Source: Bacteroidota bacterium (GTDB taxonomy: Bacteria > Bacteroidota > Bacteroidia > Bacteroidales > UBA12077). Taken from it: 64,000 nucleotides of DNA. Below, one piece after another: positions 50,175 through 61,292 of this stretch. The stretch's first letter is position 1. Every line of letters starts with the position of its first letter. The notes beneath the pieces are model-generated. The model did no database searches. It saw only the letters and a program-made list of their open reading frames with translations, and was not told the DNA's origin. The stretch is taken from assembly GCA_020444275.1 (NCBI GenBank), contig JAHLLG010000001.1, forward strand, positions 1,267,773-1,331,772. The letters run 5' to 3'. The position numbers were made by a program, and so were the translations under genes.

Positions 50175-51606
50175 TGGATATATAGGAAAACGCTTATTAT
50201 ATGCTTTATATAATCAAGGACATGATATTGTATGTTGCGTTCGAGATAAGCGACGGATGGATCTGAGTACTTTTGATCCTCAACGGGTTAGTTTAATAGA
50301 GGTTGATTTTGAGAAAGAAGAATCAAAAAACATATCTGTAGCTGGAGTAGATGTTGCGTTTTATCTGATTCATAGCATGACTCATTCAATTGGTAAATTT
50401 GGTGAAATAGAAGCTCTTACGGCAAACAATTTTATTCAATTTTTGGATGGTAGTGGTGTTCAGCAAATAATATATTTAAGCGGAATAACAAACAGTAAAG
50501 AGCTATCGGAGCATCTGTTATCAAGAAAAAATGTTGAGGATATTTTAAAATCATCATTAATTCCGGTTACTATTTTAAAAGCCGGAATTATTATTGGTTC
50601 GGGGAGTGCTTCATTTGAAATTATTCGCGATTTAGTAGAGAAGTTGCCTTTAATGATTACTCCCCGATGGTTGAATACAAAATCACAGCCCATTGCTGTT
50701 AAAAATGTTATTCAATTTTTAACAGGTGTTATTTTAAAATCAGAAACTTTTAATAGATCATATGATATTGGAGGCCCGGAGGTTTTAACCTATAAACAAA
50801 TGCTTTTGCAATTTGCCGAAGTGAGAAATTTAAAACGGTTTATATTTACATTGCCGGTAATGACACCTCGATTATCATCCTACTGGTTATATTTTGTTAC
50901 ATCCACCTCGTATAAGCTCGCTGTAAACCTGGTTAATAGCATGAAAATTGAGGTAGTTGCCCGGTCAAATGATCTGGCTGATCAACTAAAAATTAACTTA
51001 CTTGATTTTAGAAGCGCTGTAAAATCTTCATTTTCTAGTATAGAGCAAAATAGTGTAGTTTCAAGTTGGAAAGATGCGTTTGCTGCAAGTAATGAAAATC
51101 CTACTATAATTAATTTTGTGCAAGTGCCTACTTATGGTTGTTTTATAGATAAAAGAGAGCGAGAGTTAAAAGATAATTATGAAAAAGTTCTCGAGAATGT
51201 ATGGCGTATTGGTGGAGATAATGGATGGTATTATGCAAATATTTTATGGTTAGTAAGAGGCTTTATTGATAAATTATTTGGAGGTGTTGGGCTAAGAAGG
51301 GGCAGAACAAATAAAGATAAAATTAACACGGGCGATGCACTGGATTTTTGGCGTGTTTTGGTTGCTGATAAGGAAAAGATGCGTTTGCTTTTATATGCAG
51401 AGATGAAGTTGCCTGGCGAGGCCTGGCTTGAATTTAAAATTGAAAGAAAAGTTGATAAGCTAATTCTTGTTCAAAAAGCAACATTTCGACCAAGAGGTTT
51501 AGTGGGGCGATTCTACTGGTATTTATTATGGCCGGTACATATCATTATTTTTAATGGAATGATAAATAGAATTGCAGGAAAAAGTAAAGGGCATAACCTC
51601 AAGTAG
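50149..51606 (+). CDS. NAD(P)-binding SDR/epimerase-like protein fused to a DUF2867 domain
   Basis: A 485-residue protein. The N-terminal ~290 residues are an atypical extended SDR (ILLTGANGYIGKRLLYALYNQGHDIVCCVRDK, YLIHSMTHS, IYLSGITNSKELSEHLLSRKNVE, VTILKAGIIIGSGSASFEIIRDLV). The C-terminal ~190 residues are a DUF2867 module (VWRIGGDNGWYYANILW, RGRTNKDKINTGDALDFWRV, LLLYAEMKLPGEAWLEFKI, FRPRGLVGRFYWYLLWPVH). The two-domain protein is common in bacteria; no reaction is established. The start overlaps the promoter of the divergent terC-like gene. A hairpin at 51588 overlaps its stop. Confidence 0.88.
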   Translation: MKILLTGANGYIGKRLLYALYNQGHDIVCCVRDKRRMDLSTFDPQRVSLIEVDFEKEESKNISVAGVDVAFYLIHSMTHSIGKFGEIEALTANNFIQFLDGSGVQQIIYLSGITNSKELSEHLLSRKNVEDILKSSLIPVTILKAGIIIGSGSASFEIIRDLVEKLPLMITPRWLNTKSQPIAVKNVIQFLTGVILKSETFNRSYDIGGPEVLTYKQMLLQFAEVRNLKRFIFTLPVMTPRLSSYWLYFVTSTSYKLAVNLVNSMKIEVVARSNDLADQLKINLLDFRSAVKSSFSSIEQNSVVSSWKDAFAASNENPTIINFVQVPTYGCFIDKRERELKDNYEKVLENVWRIGGDNGWYYANILWLVRGFIDKLFGGVGLRRGRTNKDKINTGDALDFWRVLVADKEKMRLLLYAEMKLPGEAWLEFKIERKVDKLILVQKATFRPRGLVGRFYWYLLWPVHIIIFNGMINRIAGKSKGHNLK

Positions 51607-51621
51607 GTTACACCCTTTTTT
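51588..51621 (+). terminator. Terminator of SDR/DUF2867 gene overlapping the stop codon
   Basis: GGGCATAACCT pairs with AGGTTACACCC (nine of eleven positions), followed by TTTTTT (51616-51621). The TAG stop is in the loop region. Confidence 0.65.
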
Positions 51622-51654
51622 ATGGATGTATATATTGTGTTGATATTGGCAGCA

Positions 51655-51963
51655 CTAATAAATTTTATTTAATACTTTACCCCACGAATTTCGTTTCCCT
51701 ATCTTAAATTTTAATTCTTTACCTTCTTTTAACCTAATATTTAAACCATTAGGAAATATCTTCATGGTATTAAAATATAGAATCTCTTCAATTTGATTTG
51801 GTAAGATTTCAAGGTTATAATCAGCGTTCTGATCTTCATTGGTTTTGAAATATACTCTTTGATTGGTTAATATTAATTTACCATCTACGTTTTTATCATC
51901 AGCAAAAAAATTTGAGTCTCCTGCTTTTAAAACTAGTTCGTTTGCTTTTAAATCTACTACCAT
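51655..51963 (-). CDS. Small GRAM-domain protein
   Basis: A 102-residue protein that is one GRAM/PH-like domain: GKLILTNQRVYFKTNEDQ is the typical strand pair (G.L.LTN.R..F), with ILPNQIEEILYFNTMKIFPNGLNIRLKEGKELKFKIGKRNSWGKVL completing it. Bacterial GRAM proteins bind membrane surfaces or partners; no role is known. It stands alone between an SDR gene and a Tyr-rich hypothetical. Confidence 0.75.
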   Translation of the reverse strand: MVVDLKANELVLKAGDSNFFADDKNVDGKLILTNQRVYFKTNEDQNADYNLEILPNQIEEILYFNTMKIFPNGLNIRLKEGKELKFKIGKRNSWGKVLNKIY

Positions 51964-52168
51964 GACTTTTGAATATTAAAGATTAACAATTTATTTATTT
52001 GTTATCACATACTGTGCCATATTGTATTATAATTCATAAAATCAGTTAGTTGTAAAACTTTTTCCTGAAGAATTGAATTGTTTATTGTTCGTTAATGAAA
52101 CAATATGTGTACGATTTCAAACAACTTATTTACATTTTAAAGACGATTATGTTTTTGGAATGATGCAA

Positions 52169-52205
52169 AAAAAGCCTGAATTTTTTTGAATATTCAGGCT
52201 TTTCT
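52169..52205. terminator. Intrinsic terminator downstream of the 52231 gene
   Basis: AAAAGCCTGAA (about 52170-52180) pairs with TTCAGGCTTTT (52193-52203), with A-run and T-run on both sides. Confidence 0.8.
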
Positions 52206-52230
52206 CGTGTAATATATTAGTATTTAGAAC

Positions 52231-52917
52231 TTAAGAAACGTCGTCGGAATTAAATTTAAATCCTAATCGTTTACCTGTTTTCATTTTATGGAATTCAACC
52301 TTTTCGTTAAGTTGTGCTACTGAAGCAATTTTAACATTGTCGTACGGTGGTACTAAAAGGTCAAAATCTATGGCGTAAATTATTATGCGAAGAATAATAT
52401 CTTTTAATTTTTCTTTGGAAATTACTAAATCCGGAAAATTGTTATATAAATATTCTTGCTGTCTTTTACCTTCAACAAAAAAGTGATTCTCAATATTTAC
52501 AAATAAGCGGGAAATTAAATAGCCTAAGTCTTCTAAACGATTATATTTAAAAGAATCTGCTAAAAAGTTATACACATTAATAATTCCACAGAAACTATAA
52601 ATAGGGTTATCTTTTACATAATTGAGTTTCCAAACACTATGATTTCTGTCAAATTCGAAAATATTGGAATGCATACTAAATATTAACAGATCGCCTGCAA
52701 CTTTTAATTCAACCTCGAACTGACTTCGTTCCTTATATTCGAAACTTACACGAGGATCCTTTACCTGTATTTCGGCATTGTATTCATCTACTATTTCCTG
52801 AAGTAGCTCTTTTAGTAAATTGAATACCTGAAATGTTTGGTCGTAAACTTTTTGTTTTACGAGTGATTTCATTTCGAGAGCTGTTAAAATCTTCTCTTTA
52901 TTGTCTTGTTCTGTCAT
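52231..52917 (-). CDS. Conserved hypothetical protein
   Basis: A 228-residue soluble alpha/beta protein without signal peptide: charged start with a helix (EMKSLVKQKVYDQTFQVFNLLKELLQEIVDEYNAEI), beta-rich middle (FEYKERSQFEVELKVAGDLLIFSMHSNIFEFD) and Tyr/Phe-rich helices. I recall it as a conserved Bacteroidota protein but know no function. It begins 24 bp after proS, which suggests co-transcription with the tRNA synthetase. Confidence 0.7.
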   Translation of the reverse strand: MTEQDNKEKILTALEMKSLVKQKVYDQTFQVFNLLKELLQEIVDEYNAEIQVKDPRVSFEYKERSQFEVELKVAGDLLIFSMHSNIFEFDRNHSVWKLNYVKDNPIYSFCGIINVYNFLADSFKYNRLEDLGYLISRLFVNIENHFFVEGKRQQEYLYNNFPDLVISKEKLKDIILRIIIYAIDFDLLVPPYDNVKIASVAQLNEKVEFHKMKTGKRLGFKFNSDDVS

Positions 52918-52941
52918 AATTGTATGTATAAGTAATGACTT

Positions 52942-54417
52942 TTAGTATGCTTTGGCAAATAATACTCTCTTTTTTGAAGGTTTGCCTGAATAAATACATT
53001 TGCCATTTTCTTCTTCTGCATTTAAAGGAATTACACGAATAGTGGCTTTGGTTTCTTCCTTAATTTTCTGTTCGGTTTCAGGTGTTCCATCCCAATGAGC
53101 CAGAACAAAGCCGCCTTTATTTTCAATAATATCCTTAAACTCATCGTATGTATCCACAGTAAATGTATTTTCTTCTCTGAACTTATGTGCTTTTTGATAA
53201 ATATTATCCTGTATTTCCTTTAATAAATTATCAATGTGGTTTTCGATACCATCTTGCGAAATAACTTCTTTCTGAAGAGTGTCTCTTCGTGCAATTTCTA
53301 TGGTATTATTTTCCAGATCACGTGGTCCCATGGCCAATCTTACCGGAACACCTTTAAGTTCATATTCAGCAAATTTCCACCCTGGTTTTTGCGTGTCTCT
53401 ATTATCGTACTTTACAGATATACCTTTTTCTTCAAGCTTACTTTTGATAAGATTTGCTTTTTCATCAATCTGATTGAGCTGATCTTCACCTTTATAAATA
53501 GGTACAATTACGACCTGAATAGGGGCCAGCTTTGGAGGTAAAACCAAACCGTTATCATCTGAATGTGCCATAACCAAAGCGCCCATTAACCTTGTGGAAA
53601 CTCCCCATGAGGTTGCCCAAACATAATCCAGTTTTCCTGTTTTGTCAGTAAACTTAACATCAAATGCTTTAGCAAAATTTTGTCCCAGAAAGTGGGATGT
53701 TCCTGCCTGTAATGCCTTACCGTCTTGCATAAGTGCCTCAATGGCATAGGTTTCAAGTGCTCCGGCAAAGCGCTCGTTTTCCGATTTGAAACCTTGTATT
53801 ACCGGAACTGCCATCCAATTTTCTGCAAAATCAGCATAAACGTTTATCATTTGTTCTGTTTCTTCTATGGCTTCTTGTTTTGTAGCGTGTGCTGTGTGTC
53901 CTTCTTGCCATAAAAACTCGGCTGTTCGTAAAAATAGTCGGGTTCGCATTTCCCAGCGAACAACATTTGCCCATTGATTAACCAAAATCGGTAAATCTCT
54001 ATATGATTGAATCCAGTTTTTATAAGTATTCCATATAATGGTTTCGGAAGTTGGTCGTACAATTAACTCCTCTTCAAGTTTAGCATCAGGATCAACAATT
54101 ATTTTGTTATTTTCCGGATCGTTTTTTAATCTATAATGTGTTACAACAGCGCATTCTTTAGCAAAACCATCAACATGGCTGGCTTCTCTTGAAAAAAAAG
54201 ATTTAGGAATGAAAAGTGGGAAATATGCATTGGAGTGACCTGTATCTTTAAACATTTTATCAAGTGCTGCTTGCATTTTTTCCCAAATGGAATAACCATA
54301 TGGTTTAATAACCATCGACCCGCGAACAGCAGAGTTTTCTGCTAAATCTGCATTAACGACTAATTCGTTATACCATTGGGAGTAATTTTCTTCTCTTTTT
54401 GTAAGTTTTTTTGCCAT
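52942..54417 (-). CDS. proS: Prolyl-tRNA synthetase (short archaeal/eukaryotic-type)
   Basis: A 491-residue class II synthetase. The order is [48 protein letters not shown] (motif 2 region), [36 protein letters not shown] (motif 3) and the anticodon-binding domain [14 protein letters not shown]. The C-terminal zinc-like module ends in an invariant FAKAY. There is no INS editing insertion, so this is the type found in Archaea, eukaryotes and many Bacteroidota rather than the E. coli type (~570 residues). Confidence 0.95.
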   Translation of the reverse strand: MAKKLTKREENYSQWYNELVVNADLAENSAVRGSMVIKPYGYSIWEKMQAALDKMFKDTGHSNAYFPLFIPKSFFSREASHVDGFAKECAVVTHYRLKNDPENNKIIVDPDAKLEEELIVRPTSETIIWNTYKNWIQSYRDLPILVNQWANVVRWEMRTRLFLRTAEFLWQEGHTAHATKQEAIEETEQMINVYADFAENWMAVPVIQGFKSENERFAGALETYAIEALMQDGKALQAGTSHFLGQNFAKAFDVKFTDKTGKLDYVWATSWGVSTRLMGALVMAHSDDNGLVLPPKLAPIQVVIVPIYKGEDQLNQIDEKANLIKSKLEEKGISVKYDNRDTQKPGWKFAEYELKGVPVRLAMGPRDLENNTIEIARRDTLQKEVISQDGIENHIDNLLKEIQDNIYQKAHKFREENTFTVDTYDEFKDIIENKGGFVLAHWDGTPETEQKIKEETKATIRVIPLNAEEENGKCIYSGKPSKKRVLFAKAY

Positions 54418-54509
54418 ATATGGTATGATTTTTGCTCTAGTTTAAGTGATTTTAATACTAAATTTTAAGCTGCAAAAATAACGAAATAAAAATTAAAATA
54501 TAACTAAAC

Positions 54510-54515
54510 AGGAGG
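54510..54515 (+). promoter_or_regulatory. Canonical Shine-Dalgarno AGGAGG for the 54522 lipoprotein
   Basis: AGGAGG with a 6-nt spacer to the ATG at 54522. Most other starts in this window have no such sequence, so it fixes this start and predicts strong translation. Confidence 0.7.
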
Positions 54516-54521
54516 TTCATT

Positions 54522-55844
54522 ATGAAAACAAATATTTATTTAATCTTATTCTTATCCATACTATTGGCCTCATGTTCATCATTACAGCAAACATCGGTAA
54601 ATGATGATATATACTTTTCACCAAAAGATGAATTAACATCGGATAATGTATATAAAAATCCAACGTACGATAAGAATCAAACCGTGAGTTTGAATAAAGA
54701 TAACGATAAAGAATTTTCAAGATTACTAGAGAATGATGTTCAAAATGACACATTAAAAGAATCGGAAAATCCATACGAAAGCGTTGTGGTTGATGATTAT
54801 GACGAAGCATATGAACGTAGAATGGATGCCATGAAAAGTCCGTATTATGGTATGAACAATAATTATTACAACATTTATTTATCGGATGATTATTGGTATG
54901 CAATGTCATACATGAACGATCCGTTTTACAATGTTGTTATTGTAGGTGATAGAATATGGGTAGAGCCATATTGGATGTCATCGTGGTGGGGTTACAGACC
55001 ATCGTATTATTATGGATATTATGGTTATGGTTCTCCATATTATAATAATTATTATGGATATCACGGATATTATGGATACCATAGTAGCTGGTATTATAAT
55101 CCTTATTATTATAACGGTTATTACGATCCGTATTACTATAGAAACTATTCATATGACGGAAAGAAGAATGTTAACTACAGAAGGTCTCTGGTAACGGGAA
55201 GTCCTACTCGAAATAGCTTATCAGGAAGTACAAGGGAATTACCTGAAACTTATATGGGAAGAGATATAAGATCTTCAAGTACGGTTAAAACAGGAATTGA
55301 CAGAGGAACTGTTACCGATACAAGAACAAAATCAGCGGTGTTGAGAGATGAGAAGAGAAATAACCTTGCTGGTGAAACTATTCGTGTAAGAAATACAAAT
55401 AGTAATCAGAGTGGTTCAGCAGTAAGAAGTACAAGTACAAGAGGACAGTCAGAACCAAACAGAAGCTATACAAGACCACAACAGTCGTCAAGGTCATCAT
55501 CGTATAGTTCACCTGCTCGTTCAACACGATATTCAAGACCTCAAAGTACAGGTTCTAGCTCAAGAGGTAGTAGCTATTCGGGTACTACTAAGTCTTCAAC
55601 GTATACACCAACACGATCAGGTAGTTCAAGATCTGGAAATTCTGGTTCTGGAAGTTCTTACACACCAAGAAGATCAAGTGGTTCATCTGGATCATCATAT
55701 AGAGGATCATCAAGTGGATCATCACGATCAAGTGGATCATCCTATAAAAGCTCGGGTTCAACCAGAAGCTCAGGGTCATCTGGTAGTTCAAGATCATCTG
55801 GAAGCTCAAGTTCCAGCGGAAGTAGTAGAGGAGGTAGAAGATAA
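54522..55844 (+). CDS. Low-complexity lipoprotein with Tyr/Gly-rich and Ser/Arg-rich repeats
   Basis: A 440-residue lipoprotein (LILFLSILLASCSS, lipobox LLASC). Residues about 20-150 are acidic/hydrophilic with the 'PYYGMNNNYYNIYLSDDYWYAMSY' type. About 155-215 is almost all Tyr, Gly, His, Asn, Ser in YGYYGYGSPYY/YYGYHGYYGYHS units. The last ~180 residues are a Ser/Gly/Arg-rich, positively charged tail (SSGSSGSSYRGSSSGSSRSS type). Such composition suggests a disordered, adhesive or matrix-like surface protein. It has a canonical Shine-Dalgarno AGGAGG six bases before the ATG, unusual here. A FadL-like gene follows 31 bp later. Confidence 0.8.
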   Translation: MKTNIYLILFLSILLASCSSLQQTSVNDDIYFSPKDELTSDNVYKNPTYDKNQTVSLNKDNDKEFSRLLENDVQNDTLKESENPYESVVVDDYDEAYERRMDAMKSPYYGMNNNYYNIYLSDDYWYAMSYMNDPFYNVVIVGDRIWVEPYWMSSWWGYRPSYYYGYYGYGSPYYNNYYGYHGYYGYHSSWYYNPYYYNGYYDPYYYRNYSYDGKKNVNYRRSLVTGSPTRNSLSGSTRELPETYMGRDIRSSSTVKTGIDRGTVTDTRTKSAVLRDEKRNNLAGETIRVRNTNSNQSGSAVRSTSTRGQSEPNRSYTRPQQSSRSSSYSSPARSTRYSRPQSTGSSSRGSSYSGTTKSSTYTPTRSGSSRSGNSGSGSSYTPRRSSGSSGSSYRGSSSGSSRSSGSSYKSSGSTRSSGSSGSSRSSGSSSSSGSSRGGRR

Positions 55845-55875
55845 TTTACTAAACACTTTTTAAATTAACAGTACT

Positions 55876-57348
55876 ATGAGAAAACTATTAGCAATATTTA
55901 TTATCATATTATTATCGGGTTCATTTATACATGCTCAAACTCCTTATGTTGTTAATGCATATAGCTTTTCGCAATATGACTATCATGGATCGGCAAGATT
56001 TACAGCAATGAGTGGTGCATTTGGTGCATTGGGAGGAGATATATCATCAATAGCAATAAATCCGGCTGGACTTGGAGTTTACCGAAGTTCGGAAGTTGTA
56101 TTTTCACCGGGCATGGTTTTCAATAATATGAGTGCTTCATATTTAGGAAATACAATGGATCAAAACTCCTATGATATGAGCTTGGATAACATAGGTTTTG
56201 TTGCATCATATGATCTAGAAAACTCAGATACACGTTGGGTAAATGCCAATTTTTCGTTTGCCTACAATAAAACGAAAGATTTCAATTCAGAAGTAACCAT
56301 GCGAGGAGTGAATAATTACTCTATAATGGAGCATTTTGTTGACCGGGCAAATAATGATGTTTGGGATCCATTTTATGAAGAAATGTTTTGGCAGGTATAT
56401 TTAATTGATACTTTGGATAATTATCCAGCTCCCTTGGTTTATACAAGTAAAATAACAGATACGATTGCTTCCGATCCGGCAGGATTTAGAATAAATCAGC
56501 AGAAAGTGATCAGAAGGGATGGATCTATTGGGGAATATAACTTCTCATTTGGTGCCAACTATGCACATAAGTTATATGTTGGTGCAAGTATCGGTATAGT
56601 ACGTTTAAATTACGATGAGTATGCTTCGCATTATGAGTATGAAAGCGCAAGTACAACTGATATTAATAATTTTCAGTCGTTAACATTGGATGAAGTGGCA
56701 GAAACATCAGGATCTGGATTTAACTTAAAATTTGGATTGATTTATAAACCTGTTGAGTATATAAGGCTTGGTTTTGCTTTTCATTCGCCCACGTTTTACG
56801 ACTTTGAAGAAAACTTTTATACTCGTGTTGAAAACGGAGCAGATAGTTATATAGAATCTGATATATCAACCTATAAATATAGTTTAAAAACTCCTATGAG
56901 ATTAAATGGAAGTGTTGGAGTACAAATAGGTAAAATGGCGTTAGTTGATGTTGATTACGAATATGTTGATTATTCGAAAATGGAATTAGACGATGAAGCT
57001 AATAGTCAGGGCGTAATCGATGATAATGAAGATATTCAAAATATTTATCAGGCATCACATAATATAAGGGCTGGTGCTGAGTTTAGATTAAATACGCTAT
57101 ACTTTAGAGGCGGTGCAAGTTATTCTACCAGTCCCTACTCAGAAAACACCATAAACTCAGATAATCATGTTATAGGTGTATCAGGAGGATTAGGATACAG
57201 ACAAAAGAACTTTTTTATTGACTTTGGATTCAGACAATTAGTGAACGACTATAATTATGCCGTGTTGAGTGGTAATCCAAATATGGATCAAGCACAAATT
57301 AAAAAAACCAATAACAATTACGTATTAACTGTAGGATTTCGATTTTAA
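55876..57348 (+). CDS. FadL/OmpP1/TodX-family outer-membrane protein
   Basis: A 490-residue protein with a signal peptide (LLAIFIIILLSGSFIHAQ). The mature start, VVNAYSFSQYDYHGSARFTAMSGAFGALGGDISSIAINPAGLGVYRSSE, is the classic FadL-type N-terminus (GSAR...GAFGALGGD.SS...NPAG). Beta-barrel strands run to the terminal VLTVGFRF. The family transports hydrophobic compounds through a lateral gate. It follows the Tyr-rich lipoprotein by 31 bp and is closed by a hairpin at 57377. Confidence 0.9.
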   Translation: MRKLLAIFIIILLSGSFIHAQTPYVVNAYSFSQYDYHGSARFTAMSGAFGALGGDISSIAINPAGLGVYRSSEVVFSPGMVFNNMSASYLGNTMDQNSYDMSLDNIGFVASYDLENSDTRWVNANFSFAYNKTKDFNSEVTMRGVNNYSIMEHFVDRANNDVWDPFYEEMFWQVYLIDTLDNYPAPLVYTSKITDTIASDPAGFRINQQKVIRRDGSIGEYNFSFGANYAHKLYVGASIGIVRLNYDEYASHYEYESASTTDINNFQSLTLDEVAETSGSGFNLKFGLIYKPVEYIRLGFAFHSPTFYDFEENFYTRVENGADSYIESDISTYKYSLKTPMRLNGSVGVQIGKMALVDVDYEYVDYSKMELDDEANSQGVIDDNEDIQNIYQASHNIRAGAEFRLNTLYFRGGASYSTSPYSENTINSDNHVIGVSGGLGYRQKNFFIDFGFRQLVNDYNYAVLSGNPNMDQAQIKKTNNNYVLTVGFRF

Positions 57349-57376
57349 CAGATAGAATTATAATTTAGGTTTGGGT

Positions 57377-57410
57377 AAGGCTGTTCAAAAGGTAATTTTG
57401 AACAGCTTTC
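57377..57410 (+). terminator. Intrinsic terminator after FadL-like gene
   Basis: AAGGCTGTTCAAAA (57377-57390) pairs with TTTTGAACAGCTTT (57396-57409), 12 or more of 14 pairs around GGTAA. Confidence 0.8.
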
Positions 57411-57566
57411 TTAGTTGTTAATGATTTATAATAATGTTGTATATTTAGGTAATTTAATATTTATGCTAAAATTCTTTGAGTATTAGTGGTTAAATATTTA
57501 TTTTCGTATCCTGTAATAAGCAGGTGATTAACTTATGTAATCATTTGAAAAAGTAAAACTGGTATT

Positions 57567-59579
57567 ATGAGCACTAAAGATCTACAAAACTCTGATTCTG
57601 TTCAGGATAATAATCAAAATCAGAATCCTGAATTAAGCGAAAATAAGTCAGATCAAAATCCTGAGAAAGACGATATTAAAAAGAAAGAGTCTGATAATAG
57701 TAATGCGAATGAAGATAACAATAAGGTAAAAGAAGAAAAGCCTGAAGTTAATTCAAATGCTGAAGCAGAACCTGAAAAAGGTGAAAAAGATGATGAGAGT
57801 GAGGTAAAAGAGGAGAGTAAAGAAGCAGCTGCTTCAGAAATAAAAGCCGATTTTGAAATTGACTATACAAAGTTAAGTAGAGAGGATTTGGTTAAGCACC
57901 TTGATGAGATTATGAATAATAATCCGATCAATGAAATTCGCAAAGATGTTGAAGCAATAAAAGCCAGTTTTTATAAAAAGCAAAAGCCAATAAACGAGAA
58001 AAAAAGAAAGGAATTTCTTGATCAAGGAGGAAATATAGAGGATTTTGCTCCGGCTGAGGATCCGATCGAAACCGAGTTAAAAGATTTATTTAAGCGATAC
58101 AGAAAGCTTAAGGCTGATTATAACAGGCAACTTGAGGGGGTAAAAGAGGAAAATCTTCAAAAAAAGTATCAGATAATTGAGGAGCTGAAAGAGATTGTAA
58201 ATAAAGATGAATCTATTGGCGATACCTTTAAAGAGTTTCGTGAGTTGCAGCAACGATGGAAAGAAATTGGTCAGGTTCCGCAGCAAAAATTAAAAGATCT
58301 TTGGAATACTTACCATCACCATGTTGAAAAGTTCTATGACTATATAAACATTAACAAGGAGCTACGCGATTTAGATTTAAAAAAGAATCTGGAAATGAAA
58401 ACTGAGCTTTGCGAAAAGGCTGAGAAATTAACAGAAGAAAAGTCGGTTGTGACAGCTTTCAAGGCACTTCAAAAACTTCATAACCAATGGAGAGAAATTG
58501 GTCCGGTACCTAATGAACAGAAAGAGCCATTATGGGAACGATTTAAAGAAGCAACCAGAATAATTAATAAAAATCATCAGGATTATTTTAAAAATCTTAA
58601 AGAAGAACAAAAAAATAATCTTGAGAAGAAAGAGAAATTGTGTGAGCAAGCAGAAGAAATAGCTGCAAAAGAGTTGACAAATCATAAAGAATGGACAGAG
58701 CAGACAGCAGAAATTATTAATCTACAAAAAGTGTGGAGAACCATAGGTTTTGCTCCTAAAAAAGATAACAACAAAATATATGCTCGTTTCCGCAATGCTT
58801 GTGATAAATTCTTTGGTAAAAAACGAGAGTTTTATGCTCAAAACAAAGAATTGCAGGATGAGAATCTGGAAAAGAAAATCGAACTTTGTGAAAAGGCAGA
58901 AGCGTTAAAAGATAGTACCGACTGGAAAAAGACAACAAAAGAATTGATTAATCTTCAAAAAGAGTGGAAAGAGGTAGGTCCGGTTGCAAGAAAACATTCT
59001 GACAAAGTTTGGAAGAGATTTAGAGCGGCATGCGACCATTTCTTCAATAGTAAGTCGGAATACTATGCAAATATCGAAAAGGAATTTGACAGTAATCTTA
59101 AGAAAAAGCAGGAAATAATCGATAATGTTAAGAATTATAAGTTTACAAGTGATGTAAACGAGAATTATGAAGCATTGAAAAAATTCCAGGAGGATTTTTC
59201 TGAAATTGGTTTTGTTCCTTATAAACTGAAAGATAAAATACAGAATGAATTTAGAGAGGAGCTCAATAAACAATTCGATAAATTAAAAGTAGACGATGAT
59301 GAAAAGAAACTGTTAAAGTTCCAAAATAGATTAGAAACTTTACAGCATAAACCTAAAGCATATACAAAAATAAAGCACGAAAGAGATAAATTCTTTAATA
59401 AAATAAAAAAATTAGAGAGTAATATTACGCTTTGGGAAAATAATATTGGATTCTTTTCGGCCGACTCAAAAGAAGCACAGGAAATGTTAAGTGATTATAG
59501 AGAGAAAATAGAGAGTGCCAGAAAAGAGATTGAAATACTAGAAGAAAAAATCCGCATGATTGATCGTGCCGAAGATTAA
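57567..59579 (+). CDS. DUF349 repeat protein with acidic N-terminal tail
   Basis: A 670-residue cytoplasmic protein. The first ~95 residues are low-complexity Glu/Lys/Asn/Asp (disordered). Five DUF349 helical-bundle repeats of ~70 residues follow, each with the core L.....W...G..P......W..F: LQQRWKEIGQVPQQKLKDLW, LHNQWREIGPVPNEQKEPLW, LQKVWRTIGFAPKKDNNKIY, LQKEWKEVGPVARKHSDKVW and FQEDFSEIGFVPYKLKDKI. A C-terminal coiled coil (AQEMLSDYREKIESARKEIEILEEKIRMID) ends it. The family is linked in other bacteria to ribosome- or RNA-associated stress roles; no function is fixed. It precedes pyrG by 31 bp. Confidence 0.87.
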   Translation: MSTKDLQNSDSVQDNNQNQNPELSENKSDQNPEKDDIKKKESDNSNANEDNNKVKEEKPEVNSNAEAEPEKGEKDDESEVKEESKEAAASEIKADFEIDYTKLSREDLVKHLDEIMNNNPINEIRKDVEAIKASFYKKQKPINEKKRKEFLDQGGNIEDFAPAEDPIETELKDLFKRYRKLKADYNRQLEGVKEENLQKKYQIIEELKEIVNKDESIGDTFKEFRELQQRWKEIGQVPQQKLKDLWNTYHHHVEKFYDYININKELRDLDLKKNLEMKTELCEKAEKLTEEKSVVTAFKALQKLHNQWREIGPVPNEQKEPLWERFKEATRIINKNHQDYFKNLKEEQKNNLEKKEKLCEQAEEIAAKELTNHKEWTEQTAEIINLQKVWRTIGFAPKKDNNKIYARFRNACDKFFGKKREFYAQNKELQDENLEKKIELCEKAEALKDSTDWKKTTKELINLQKEWKEVGPVARKHSDKVWKRFRAACDHFFNSKSEYYANIEKEFDSNLKKKQEIIDNVKNYKFTSDVNENYEALKKFQEDFSEIGFVPYKLKDKIQNEFREELNKQFDKLKVDDDEKKLLKFQNRLETLQHKPKAYTKIKHERDKFFNKIKKLESNITLWENNIGFFSADSKEAQEMLSDYREKIESARKEIEILEEKIRMIDRAED

Positions 59580-59586
59580 TACATAG

Positions 59587-61215
<1,629 letters not shown>

Positions 61216-61237
61216 AAATAAAAATATACTAATATTG

Positions 61238-61267
61238 CAGGCGAGTAAAACTTGCCTGATTTTTTTA
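61238..61267 (+). terminator. Terminator between pyrG and yidC
   Basis: CAGGCGAG (61238-61245) pairs with CTTGCCTG (61251-61258), seven of eight, followed by a run of T's. Confidence 0.72.
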
Positions 61268-61292
61268 ATTAAGATAATAAAAGAGATTTAAA

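Noticed and set aside
54520-54909. 129-codon minus-strand frame rich in His/Tyr/Asn
   Set aside because: It is the antisense of the Tyr/Gly-rich lipoprotein; composition follows from the repeats on the other strand.
55600-55840. Tandem GGATCATC/TCAAGTGG-type DNA repeats, considered as a CRISPR or VNTR array
   Set aside because: They are Ser/Gly codon runs inside an uninterrupted reading frame, with irregular spacing and no spacers.
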